A DNA stretch of 64,000 nt from Verrucomicrobiota bacterium (GTDB taxonomy: Bacteria > Verrucomicrobiota > Verrucomicrobiia > Palsa-1439). A program made the position numbers and the translations under genes. The DNA lies in NCBI GenBank assembly GCA_003152315.1, contig PLZV01000033.1, positions 78,912 through 142,911 on the forward strand. The letters are read 5' to 3'. The notes under the pieces were generated by a model, which was given only the letters and a program-made list of their open reading frames with translations, had not been told where the DNA came from and made no database searches. Below, piece after piece: positions 42,299 to 50,749 of the stretch; positions within the stretch are counted from its first letter, which is position 1, and each line of letters starts with the position of its first letter.

Positions 42299-44639
42299 AA
42301 ATCAAATTTGACGGCAACCAGGATTTTCAGTTGGACGCGATCCGTTCCATCGTGGACGTGTTTACCGGTCAGCCGCTCACGCGCGCGTCGTTGATGTGGC
42401 AGACGGATGCGTTTGGCGGCGAATTGCTCACGGAAATGGGCATCGGCAATTCGTTGGTGTTGGGCGACGACTCGATTCTGAATAACGTGCAGAAGATTCA
42501 AGCCTCAAACGAACTTGCACCGGGACAAGAACTGCAGGGCTTGAATTTTTCCGTCGAGATGGAGACGGGCACCGGCAAGACCTACGTTTATCTGCGGACG
42601 TTGTTCGAATTAAACGCTCGGTACGGTTGGAAGAAGTTCATTATCGTCGTGCCGAGCGTGGCGATCCGGGAAGGCGTGTTGAATACGATTGAGTTGACGA
42701 AGGAGCACTTCCAGTCGCTCTATGGGAACGCTCCGCTGGATTACTGGGTGTACGATTCCGCGCAAGTGTCGAAGCTTCGCCAGTTCTCCGCGAGCAATCA
42801 AATGCAGTTGATGGTGATGAACATTCAGGCGTTCGACAAAAGCAGCACCGTTATTCAGAACACGAAGGATCAGATGAATGGGCGCAAGCCGATCGAGTTC
42901 ATCCAGCATGCGCAGCCCGTCGTGGTTGTGGATGAACCGCAGAATCTGGCGACGGAACTGCGCACCAAGGCCATCGAGAGCCTGAATCCGCTGTGCACGC
43001 TTCGCTATTCGGCCACGCACAAAGACTACTTCAACTTGGTTTACCGGCTCGACCCCGTGAAGGCCTACGATTTGCGCCTAGTCAAACGCATCGAAGTGGA
43101 TTCGGTGGTGGACGGTGGCGATTTCAACCAGCCGTACATCGCGGTCAAATCCATCACCGCCACCAAGACGCGCATCGCTGCCAAGTTGGAAATCGATATC
43201 GAGGGCGCCGATGAGGTCAGACGCAAGGTTGTCACGGTCACAGCAGATGGAAATCTGTTTGAAATGGCCGGCCAGCGTGAAAGCTATCGCGGGTACGAAG
43301 TCGATTTGATTGATGCCGGCAACCAATACATCCAATTCAAGAACGGCGTGAGTCTGTCGGCGGGCGTGACGCACGGTGGACGGACGGATGAAGTGCTGAG
43401 AATCCAGATGAAGGAAACCGTCCGGGAGCATTTCGAGAAGGAGTTGCGTATCTCGCACCTTCGATGAGCGAGCCTTTGCGGTTCATCTTCAGCCATTCGG
43501 CGCTACGCGAAGGTTGGGACAACCCAAATGTTTTTCAGATTTGCACCCTGCGCGAAATCAGCACGGAACGCGAACGGCGGCAAACCATTGGGCGCGGCTT
43601 GCGCTTGCCGGTGCGAGAAAACGGTGAGCGTTGTTTCGATCCGCTGATCAATCGGCTCACGGTCGTCGCCAGCGAAAGCTTCAAGGATTTTGCGAAACGG
43701 TTGCAGGACGAGATGCAGAAGGAATGCGGTGTGAATTTCGAGGGACGCATCTTGAACAAGCGGGATCGGCGTAAAGGGATTCTCAACAAGCAGCGTTTGC
43801 TCGACCCGGATTTTCAAATTCTCTGGGATAAGATCAAACACAAGACCCGGTATGCGGTAAACTATTCCACAGCGGATTTGGTGGCACGGTCCGCTGGAGA
43901 ATTGCGAGGGATGCCGGATATCAGATCGCCTTACATTCGCGTAGATAAAGGCGAGATGCAGATGGACAAGAAAGGCGTCGTCATCCAGGAACGTGCTGCG
44001 CAAACCATTCGCGCATCGGACTATCGCGCGCCAATTCCCGATCTGCTCGGCTACTTGCAACGCGAAACAGAACTGACGCGTCCGACCTTGGCGGAAATTC
44101 TGGAAAAGTCTGAACGGCTTTCGGAGGTGACGCGCAACCCGCAACAGTTCTTGGAACTCGCTCTATCGTGCATCCAGAAAACACTGCACGACTTGATGGT
44201 TAACGGGATTCAATACGAACGTATCGCCAACGCCGAATGGGAAATGCACCGATTGGAAAGTGAGGAGTTGGAAAGTTACGTCTCGCGGTTGCTGGAAGTA
44301 AAGAACAGCATTTATGACGTGGTCGAATTCGAATCGAAGGTCGAAGAAGACTTTGCCCGACAACTCGACGCACGGACGGACATCAAGTTGTTCTTTAAGC
44401 TGCCTGACTGGTTCAAAGTTGAAACCCCACTCGGCACGTATAATCCCGATTGGGCGATTGTGAGAGAAGAGCCGTCGGGCAATAGACTTTATCTCGTGCG
44501 TGAAACCAAGGGAACAACTCAGTGGTTAAAAGTCCCCGAACTCCAGCGTAAGAAAATCCTATGCGGGAAGGCACACTTTAAAGCCATTGGCTTCAAAAAC
44601 AGCGAATACGATTGGGTCGCCTCAGCGACCGATGTTTGA
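42295..44639 (+). pseudogene. type III restriction enzyme Res, internally deleted and split
   Basis: Frame 1 (42295-43467, 390 aa) has the SF2 Walker A METGTGKTYVYL and motif II VVVVDEPQNLATE. Frame 2 (43464-44639, 391 aa) starts MSEPLRFIFSHSALREGWDNPN, has the motif VI QTIGRGLRLPV and a C-terminal PD-(D/E)XK-type nuclease (NPDWAIV ... RETKG). Intact Res has about 200 more residues between these parts. The junction near 43450-43470 also shows a GAGCGAG duplication of four bases. The halves overlap by ATGA, so two separate polypeptides could be made, but motor motifs are divided between them. Follows mod directly. Confidence 0.85.
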
Positions 44640-44660
44640 CTCCACAAATCGTCGCACCCT

Positions 44661-44733
44661 AGCTCACTCGTCCTATTCCGTCCGCTGACGCCGGTCCCAT
44701 CCGTCCCATTCGTCCTATTCCGCACCGTCTTAT
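44661..44733. repeat. 73-bp direct repeat with CGTCCxATTC microrepeats, copy 1
   Basis: Begins AGCTCACTCGTCCTATTCCG and is built from variants of GTCCCATCCGTCCCATTCGT. Nearly the same sequence follows at 44835-44908, with about 100 bp between. Confidence 0.7.
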
Positions 44734-44772
44734 TTCCCAAGCCCCTCCCCATTCAAGAACTTGAACGTTGAG

Positions 44773-44808
44773 TCCCGCGCTGGCGGGATCCCGACTCTGA
44801 GGTCGGGA
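44773..44808. terminator. tandem hairpins between convergent genes
   Basis: Two back-to-back stem-loops: TCCCGC-GCTG-GCGGGA (44773-44788) and TCCCGAC-TCTGAG-GTCGGGA (44789-44808). They sit between res (plus) and the four-helix-bundle gene (minus) and could stop transcription from both sides. No U-run follows, so this is a tentative terminator or a repeat. Confidence 0.35.
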
Positions 44809-44834
44809 CGTTGAGCGTTCAGGCGTTTCCCCCC

Positions 44835-44908
44835 AGCTCACTCGTCCTATTCCGCCCGCTGACATCCGTCCCATCCGTCCCATTCGTCCTATTCCGCACC
44901 GTCCTATT
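44835..44908. repeat. 73-bp direct repeat, copy 2
   Basis: Second copy of 44661-44733, with small changes and one short length difference. It ends just before the stop codon of the four-helix-bundle gene. Confidence 0.7.
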
Positions 44909-44916
44909 CAAAGGCG

Positions 44917-45513
44917 TCAGGGTTTCCTTTTAGAGACGAAAGAGGCCGAAAGGACAGGTTTGGTTTTGGTCCGTTCGGCAAGGCGGGCCCGGGTCATGCG
45001 TTCGCGCAGGCCGCCTTCCTTGACGAAGGCTTCCTCCAATTGACGGAGTTGCTGGTCAAGGAGGTAAGTGGTGACCTTGATCAGCCCAATCATGACATTG
45101 GCGGCGATGGCCGGGTCATGATGTTCGATACCCTTCTTGAAAGTCTCGTAGTCGGCGTTGGGTTGGCGGTTGAGTTGCCGGAGCCGCCGGGTGTAACGGT
45201 GTTCCTTGGCCCACTCCTCTAGGCTGCGTAGCCGCAGAAAGTCACGATAGTCTTCGAGTAGTTCCTCTAGGCTGGCCCGGGCGACGTTGGTCAGTTTGAT
45301 TTCAGTTTCCTTGGAAGTGCCGGACGCTTGGCTACCTTCGAGGATGTTTTGTTTACCGGAACGCGCGGCCTGCACCATCTGGTCGTACGTGCGGTCGCTC
45401 TTCTTCATAAAGCGCTCACAGAACCTGACCGTGCCGTCGTACACGATCCGAGACTTCTGAAATGACAAAAGGTTTTCGTAGCCGCCGTGGGGTGGAATGA
45501 AGTGATTGGGCAT
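44917..45513 (-). CDS. four-helix-bundle protein (IVS-like family with suffix domain)
   Basis: A 198-aa helical protein. Residues ~15-105 match the four-helix-bundle family related to the 23S rRNA intervening-sequence protein (FQKSRIVYDGTVRFCERFMKKSDRT, ARSGKQNILEGSQASGTSKE, LTNVARASLEELLEDYRDFLR). The rest (NVMIGLIKVTTYLLDQQLRQLEEAFVKEGGLRERM) is the suffix region of longer members. ATG 45513 has GAAGG 8 bases upstream; GTG 45522 overlaps the RhuM-like stop. Such genes often travel with type III restriction loci, as here. Function unknown. Confidence 0.75.
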   Translation of the reverse strand: MPNHFIPPHGGYENLLSFQKSRIVYDGTVRFCERFMKKSDRTYDQMVQAARSGKQNILEGSQASGTSKETEIKLTNVARASLEELLEDYRDFLRLRSLEEWAKEHRYTRRLRQLNRQPNADYETFKKGIEHHDPAIAANVMIGLIKVTTYLLDQQLRQLEEAFVKEGGLRERMTRARLAERTKTKPVLSASFVSKRKP

Positions 45514-45518
45514 ACTGT

Positions 45519-46148
45519 TCACCTTCGGGAAGAGACTAAACCGACGGAAATGACCAAGCGCAAACTCACTTGTAGTTCCTGCCGAATCTCTTGCGTCCCT
45601 TTCGTCACTTTTGTCCCTGTTTCCGTGGCGAGGGCGAAGATGTCACGAATGCGAAGATACATCCGCTTCTCGCTGGCGCGGATGTCGCGGATGCGTTCGA
45701 GGAGTTCGTCGAAATAGTCCGGCACACCCGGCCCGGGCGGGTTTTTGAGGCGCTCGTCATCCATGACGAAGCCTTTGACGAGATACTCCTTGAGGCGGGC
45801 GGTGGCCCACTGGCGAAAGGCCGTGCCGCGTTGGGAACGGATCCGGTAGCCGACGGCGAGGATGGCTTCGAGGTTGTAAAACCGCAGCGTGCGCTTCACC
45901 TGGCGCGCACCCTCAGTTCGAACTTGTAAGTAATCCTTACAAGTTGCCGCCTCAACCAGTTCCCCTTCCTCGTAAATCGCCCGCAAATGCAACGTGATGT
46001 TTTGCGGCGTCGTCTGGAACAATTCCGCCATCAACGCTTGCGAGAGCCAGATGTTCTCATCGGCAAAACGGCATTCGACACGGGTCCGGCCGTCCTCCGT
46101 CTGGTAAAGGACGATCTCTCCCGTCGGTTTTGGTTCGTTGGCAGCCAT
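45519..46148 (-). CDS. RhuM family protein, C-terminally shortened
   Basis: A 209-aa protein whose first ~190 residues match the RhuM (virulence RhuM) family: GEIVLYQTEDGRTRVECRF, WLSQALMAELFQTTPQNITLHLRAIYEE, FYNLEAILAVGYRIRSQRGTAFRQWA, and RIRDIFALATE. Full members are well over 300 aa and go on after DIFALA; here the frame diverges and ends (LRLVISVGLVSSRR). So it is truncated or frameshifted. The N-terminal DNA-binding (Bro/KilA-like) part remains. Start ATG 46148 fits the family; the frame extends to 46265 without need. GTGA overlap with the next gene. Confidence 0.75.
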   Translation of the reverse strand: MAANEPKPTGEIVLYQTEDGRTRVECRFADENIWLSQALMAELFQTTPQNITLHLRAIYEEGELVEAATCKDYLQVRTEGARQVKRTLRFYNLEAILAVGYRIRSQRGTAFRQWATARLKEYLVKGFVMDDERLKNPPGPGVPDYFDELLERIRDIRASEKRMYLRIRDIFALATETGTKVTKGTQEIRQELQVSLRLVISVGLVSSRR

Positions 46149-46308
46149 GGTCAGAGATTCTCGGTGCCGGAAAGGGGGATGGCAATTTGCCCCACCCTTT
46201 GCCTCGCGCGAAGTGTAGTCACACACCGACGCGACGACAAGCCCGCCGTGAACGGGCCCAGTCAACCACTTTTTCTACACAAATCCGGCCCGAAACAAGC
46301 CTTTGGAT

Positions 46309-46337
46309 TTGCAGTCGCGTTTCACTCGGGCTATACT
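46309..46337 (+). promoter_or_regulatory. sigma70-type promoter for the UBact-proteasome operon
   Basis: TTGCAG (46309-46314), a 17-base spacer, and TATACT (46332-46337), giving a start site near 46344 and a leader of about 30 bases before arc. The -10 lies inside a 14-base sequence (46322-46335) that is repeated at 46382-46395. Confidence 0.65.
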
Positions 46338-46373
46338 ACCGGCAAGGAACGCCGGTCGCAGTGGAGATATGGT

Positions 46374-48092
46374 ATGAGCGATCACTCGGGCTATAAGAAA
46401 CCGACTCCTCCGGGAGGTCCGCTGGATTTCCCAGAAAAGTGGGAAGCGCGGAAGGAGTCTACCCCGCTCGAATTGGTGGACAAATTGCTGTCCAGCCTGC
46501 CGGAAGGCGATCCGTCCCGCTTCGACCTCTTCCGTCTGCGACAGCAGATCCAGGAACATGAGATGACGCTGTCCGAGGCGCGCGCGGCCATCGAAAAAAT
46601 GGACGAGGTCATCAAGAAAGTGACTTCACCGGCCAACCGTATCGGCACGTTTCTCGGCTTCCCGAAAAAGGACATCGCGCAAGTTGCCGTCGGCGGCCAC
46701 GATTACTTTTCCAATGTCGATCCGCGACTTGACACACAGGCCCTGAAGATCGGGACGCGCGTGTTGGTGAACGAGGCCTATGTGGTCGTCGGCGATCTCG
46801 GTTACGACAACTCGGGACCCGTCGGCAAGATCAACGACGTGCTGAAAGACGGTCGCCTCCGCGTCGGCCAGGAGCACGGGGCACACTCAGTCATTTTGCA
46901 GCGTTCCAGCGATCTCGTTAGCGCCACCCTGAAGGTTGGGGATGAGATTCGTATCGACCCGGCGTTTCGCGTGGCCATCGAGCTACTCGCTTCCTCCGAT
47001 AAACAGGAGTTCTATCTGGAAGCTGTGCCGGAATTGCCGTGGTCGCGTGTCGGCGGGCAGACTTCCGCCATTCAAACCATCAAGGACGCGATCGAATTGC
47101 CCTTGCTGCATCCCGACCTTTTCAGCCGCTTTCACTATGCGCAGCCGAAGGGTTTCCTGCTTCACGGCCCGCCGGGCTGCGGCAAAACGCTCATCGGCAA
47201 GGCGACGGCTTTCAACCTGACCGGCAAACTGCGCGAGCAGACCGGCCGCGACATGAAGGAATGCTTCATGCACGTGAAGGGTCCCGAGATTCTCAATATG
47301 TGGGTTGGCGAATCCGAACGCATCGTGCGCGAGATTTTCACCATCGCCCGCGAAAAGCGCAAACAGGGCTATATGCCGTTCCTCTTCATCGACGAGGCCG
47401 AGTCCATTCTCGGCACCCGCCGCGCGGGGCGCTACACGAACATTCTTTCGACGCTGGTGCCAATGTTCTGCTCCGAGATGGACGGCATCGAGTCGCTCGA
47501 CGATGTCGTGATCATCCTCGCGTCGAACCGGGCGGACCTGATTGACCCCGCGATCCTGCGTCCCGGCCGCATCGACCGCAAAATCCGGGTCGACCGCCCG
47601 GATAAAGACGGCGCGCACGAAATCTTCTCGATCTACCTGACGGCGGACCTACCGCTCGATCCCGCCGAGTTGAAGTCACATGGTGGCGATGAAAAGGCTG
47701 CGGTCGCGGCGCTGGTGGATACGGTCATCAAGACGCTCTTCGCGCACCGCGACGAAAACCGCTTCCTCGAAGTGTCGTTGCGCAGTGGCCGCAACGCGGT
47801 GCTCTACCGTGGCGACCTCATCAGCGGCGCGATCATCGCCAGCATCGTCGAGCGCGCCAAGGAAATGGCCATCAAACGGAGCATCGATTCCAAGAAAGAT
47901 GAGGGCATCAGCGAGGCGGACCTGCTCCGCGCGCTGGAACTCGAATACGTGGAAAATGACATCTTCCCGCCGACCGACATCACGGAGGACTGGCTGATGC
48001 TGCTCGATTACGACCCCGAAAACGTCGTGAAGGTCTCCCCGATTCGTCCCCTCTCGGGACCGCGGTCGAAGGGAGTCAGCGCGGTTGTCTGA
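46374..48092 (+). CDS. arc: proteasome-associated AAA ATPase (ARC/Mpa type)
   Basis: A 572-aa hexameric unfoldase that recognises the tagged protein and feeds it to the 20S proteasome. Residues ~55-95 form the coiled coil (LFRLRQQIQEHEMTLSEARAAIEKMDEVIKK) that binds the modifier. Two OB-type domains follow (to ~225). The AAA domain has Walker A GPPGCGKT (265-272), Walker B FLFIDEAES and the arginine finger segment PAILRPGRIDRK. GGAG sits 8 bases before ATG 46374; a frame extension to 45987 is antisense to the RhuM gene and rejected. The C-terminus is GVSAVV, without the GQYL/HbYX tail known to dock Mpa to the proteasome. Confidence 0.95.
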   Translation: MSDHSGYKKPTPPGGPLDFPEKWEARKESTPLELVDKLLSSLPEGDPSRFDLFRLRQQIQEHEMTLSEARAAIEKMDEVIKKVTSPANRIGTFLGFPKKDIAQVAVGGHDYFSNVDPRLDTQALKIGTRVLVNEAYVVVGDLGYDNSGPVGKINDVLKDGRLRVGQEHGAHSVILQRSSDLVSATLKVGDEIRIDPAFRVAIELLASSDKQEFYLEAVPELPWSRVGGQTSAIQTIKDAIELPLLHPDLFSRFHYAQPKGFLLHGPPGCGKTLIGKATAFNLTGKLREQTGRDMKECFMHVKGPEILNMWVGESERIVREIFTIAREKRKQGYMPFLFIDEAESILGTRRAGRYTNILSTLVPMFCSEMDGIESLDDVVIILASNRADLIDPAILRPGRIDRKIRVDRPDKDGAHEIFSIYLTADLPLDPAELKSHGGDEKAAVAALVDTVIKTLFAHRDENRFLEVSLRSGRNAVLYRGDLISGAIIASIVERAKEMAIKRSIDSKKDEGISEADLLRALELEYVENDIFPPTDITEDWLMLLDYDPENVVKVSPIRPLSGPRSKGVSAVV

Positions 48093-48133
48093 GGCCGCGA
48101 GCGAGGAGGCGGCGCAATCGCCGTCCGCCAAAC

Positions 48134-49669
48134 ATGCAACGAACCCTGGGCATTGAAACCGAATACGGGATCACTGTCGATGGCTCGGAAAGCGTCGACG
48201 TCGTGGCTGAGTCGATTGCCCTCGTTCGCAGTTATACCCAGGTCGAGCCGCCCGCCCAGGATTCCGCGCTGAAGTGGGACTACGACCTCGAAGATCCGCA
48301 CAAAGACTTGCGCGGCTTTCGCGTCGCTGAATTGATGCAGGACTTCGACGAGGCGCGGTATTTCGTCCAGGACCAAAACCGCAAGCTCAGCTTCCAGGAA
48401 ATCAAGAGCGACCTCGTCCTCTCCAATGGCGCGCGCTACTACAACGACCACGCCCATCCCGAGTACGCCACGCCCGAGTGCAAGCGCCTCCGCGACATCA
48501 TCGCGCAGGACAAAGCGGGCGAGCGCATCATCGAGGAATGTGTCCGCCGCCGCAACCGCCACACAGCGGGCGGCGTGGTGAAGGTCTACAAGAACAACAC
48601 CGATTTCGTCGGTCACAGTTACGGTTGCCACGACAATTACCTGATGCAACGCGACATCCCGTTTGATCTCGTGATTCGCGGCCTCACCCCGTTCCTCGTC
48701 ACGCGACAGGTTGTCGCCGGCGCCGGCAAGGTCGGCATCGAAGCCGAAGACGGCGCGCCCGTGGGCGTGTACCAGATCAGCCAGCGGGCGGATTTCTTCA
48801 GCGTGCTGGTGTCCATCGATACGATGAACCGCCGCCCGATCATCAACACCCGCGACGAGCCGCACGCTGACAGCGACAAGTACCGCCGCCTGCACGTCAT
48901 TATTGGCGACGCCAACATGAGCGAAATTTCCGGGGCGTTGAAAATCGGCACTACTTCGCTCGTGCTCGACCTGCTGGAACAGCGGTTGTGCCCGACGCAG
49001 ATTGAGTTGCTCGATCCGATTGCCGCCTTGAAAGCCATTTCGCGCGACCCAACCCTAAAGACCGCGATCCGGCTGGCGGGCGGGATGACGATTGGGCCGA
49101 TCGACATCCAGCGCGAGTACCTGGCGGCGGCCTACAAGCATTTGCGTGGCCGCGATGAAGAAACCGACTGGGTCCTGGCGACATGGGAACAGGTGCTCGC
49201 TGATCTGGAGCGCGACCCGATGTTGTGCCGCGACCGGCTCGACTGGGTCGCAAAAAAATGGATGCTCGACGCCTTCGTGGATGTCGAGAAGGTGGGTTGG
49301 GACGATCCGTGGCTCCAATCGCTGGATCTCGAATACCATAACGTGCGGCAGGAAGAGGGCCTGTATGCGGAATTGGTCCGCGAGAAGCAGATCCAGCGGT
49401 TTGTCACCGACGACGAGATTCGCCACGCGATTCCCCATCCGCCCCGCGACACGCGCGCGTATTTCCGGGGGCATTGCATCGAGAAGTTCGCCAAACAGAT
49501 GAGTTCCGTGCAATGGGACGCGATCACTTTTGGCGAAAATGACCATGAATCGGTGATCGAGCTCCTGAATGTTTTTGACGATGAAGACGTGCGCCGCTAT
49601 AATACAGCCATTGACAATGCGCCGGATGTGGAGACATTACTGCGGAACTTGAACGTAACGCGGAGATAA
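48134..49669 (+). CDS. dop: UBact/Pup deamidase-depupylase Dop
   Basis: A 511-aa member of the Dop/PafA family, related to glutamine synthetase. The N-terminal ATP-site motif is GIETEYG. The ~45-residue insertion at about 50-95 (DYDLEDPHKDLRGF ... FQEIKSD) is the Dop loop, absent from PafA. The catalytic Asp is in YYNDHAHPEYATPEC (Asp105). Dop converts the C-terminal Gln of the modifier to Glu and also removes it from substrates. Here the modifier gene begins 5 bases after the dop stop and ends in Gln, so the deamidase activity is needed. Confidence 0.93.
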   Translation: MQRTLGIETEYGITVDGSESVDVVAESIALVRSYTQVEPPAQDSALKWDYDLEDPHKDLRGFRVAELMQDFDEARYFVQDQNRKLSFQEIKSDLVLSNGARYYNDHAHPEYATPECKRLRDIIAQDKAGERIIEECVRRRNRHTAGGVVKVYKNNTDFVGHSYGCHDNYLMQRDIPFDLVIRGLTPFLVTRQVVAGAGKVGIEAEDGAPVGVYQISQRADFFSVLVSIDTMNRRPIINTRDEPHADSDKYRRLHVIIGDANMSEISGALKIGTTSLVLDLLEQRLCPTQIELLDPIAALKAISRDPTLKTAIRLAGGMTIGPIDIQREYLAAAYKHLRGRDEETDWVLATWEQVLADLERDPMLCRDRLDWVAKKWMLDAFVDVEKVGWDDPWLQSLDLEYHNVRQEEGLYAELVREKQIQRFVTDDEIRHAIPHPPRDTRAYFRGHCIEKFAKQMSSVQWDAITFGENDHESVIELLNVFDDEDVRRYNTAIDNAPDVETLLRNLNVTRR

Positions 49670-49674
49670 AGGCC

Positions 49675-49890
49675 ATGGCCGATTCCAACGCACAATTTCC
49701 CGAACGCATTGAGCGACCCACTTCCCCCGCTCCCTGGGAGAAGAAGGAAGCTGATGGAGGGGGCGGCCCCGGTGACGGCGGCCCGCGGCGGCCTGATACA
49801 GGCGTGCCGGACACCAAGGAACTGCTGAAAAAGATGCGGCGCGTTGACCCCAACCAGGCCAAACGCTATCGCCAACGCACGGGGCAGTGA
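49675..49890 (+). CDS. ubact: UBact, prokaryotic ubiquitin-like modifier
   Basis: A 71-aa, very polar, probably disordered protein ending RYRQRTGQ. The segment PDTKELLKKMRRVDPNQAKRYRQRTG is the conserved UBact C-terminal half, with a helix that should pair with the ARC coiled coil. The N-terminal part is Gly/Pro-rich (GGGGPGDGGPRRP). The last residue is Gln71 after Gly70, the form that Dop must deamidate before PafA can attach it to substrate lysines. UBact is known from Nitrospirae, Verrucomicrobia and related phyla and takes the place of actinobacterial Pup. GGAG precedes the ATG; dop and prcB flank it closely. Confidence 0.93.
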   Translation: MADSNAQFPERIERPTSPAPWEKKEADGGGGPGDGGPRRPDTGVPDTKELLKKMRRVDPNQAKRYRQRTGQ

Positions 49891-49920
49891 GTCGGCGCAT
49901 CGGCCCCGCGAGCAATCGCC

Positions 49921-50745
49921 ATGGATCATCCCCTACCGATTCCGCAATTCCTGCATGATGGCGATTTCCTGAGCGTGCTGAAAGCGCACGGTTATGATGC
50001 GGCACCCCGTCTGATGCAGGCCGCCGCCAAGTTCCAGGACGAGATGCACAAAGGTAGCATCGCCACCGAGGGCACGACGGTTCTCGCCGTCAAGTACAAG
50101 GACGGCGTGCTGGTCGCGGGCGACCGACGCGCCACGGCGGGCAATCTCGTCATGTACGAGCGCGCCGAGAAGCTCATCAATATCGACGAACGATCCATTC
50201 TCGCCATCGCGGGCGTGCCGGCGGTTGCGTTTGAAATGGCGCGCGTCCTCGAACACAGTTTCAAGTATTTCGAACGCAGCCAACTCCAGGAAATGAGCAC
50301 GGCCGGCAAGGTGCGGTCGCTGTCGAAGCTGCTGAAGGAAAACCTCCCGCTCACGTTGCAGGGCGTGGGCATGGTCGTGCCGATCTTCGCGACGTACGAG
50401 ACCGAAGGTGGCAAAGACGGCGGCGGCAAGGTGTATTTCTACGACGCGCTCGGCGCCCAGTTCGAGGGTGTCGATTATTCCGCCAGTGGCTCCGGTTCAC
50501 TCGCCGTGCGCAGCGTACTGCACTATCTCAACACCTGGGGCGGCAAGCCGCTGGCCAAGTTCAATGAGTCGGAGATCGTCATCGCGGCCTTACGGGTGCT
50601 CGACACGGCCGCGGACAGCGATACGGCCACGAGCGGTTACAATCCCAAGTCAGACATTTTCCCCATTGTCCGCGTCATCACCAAGGAAGGCATCCGGGAA
50701 ATTCCCGATACCGAGCTGGGTCGCATCTACAAGAGCGACGTGTGA
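49921..50745 (+). CDS. prcB: 20S proteasome beta subunit
   Basis: A 274-aa precursor. The propeptide is residues 1-51; cleavage after Gly51 (ATEG/TTVLAV) frees the catalytic Thr52. The other active-site residues are where expected: Asp68 in GDRRAT (mature Asp17) and Lys84 in RAEKLI (mature Lys33). The mature core (LVAGDRRATAGNLV, GVPAVAFEMARVLEHSFKYF, SASGSGSLAVRSVL) is typical of bacterial PrcB. With PrcA it forms the degradation chamber. It lies between ubact (30 bases) and a small membrane protein gene (4 bases). Confidence 0.96.
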   Translation: MDHPLPIPQFLHDGDFLSVLKAHGYDAAPRLMQAAAKFQDEMHKGSIATEGTTVLAVKYKDGVLVAGDRRATAGNLVMYERAEKLINIDERSILAIAGVPAVAFEMARVLEHSFKYFERSQLQEMSTAGKVRSLSKLLKENLPLTLQGVGMVVPIFATYETEGGKDGGGKVYFYDALGAQFEGVDYSASGSGSLAVRSVLHYLNTWGGKPLAKFNESEIVIAALRVLDTAADSDTATSGYNPKSDIFPIVRVITKEGIREIPDTELGRIYKSDV

Positions 50746-50749
50746 TGTG

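Noticed and set aside
44661..44908. CRISPR-like array
   Set aside because: The repeats are degenerate CGTCC/ATTC microrepeats in two blocks, without regular spacers or cas genes.
45987..46373. 129-residue N-terminal extension of the ARC frame
   Set aside because: It is antisense to the RhuM-family gene, has no ARC-like sequence, and the promoter and GGAG site lie downstream of it.
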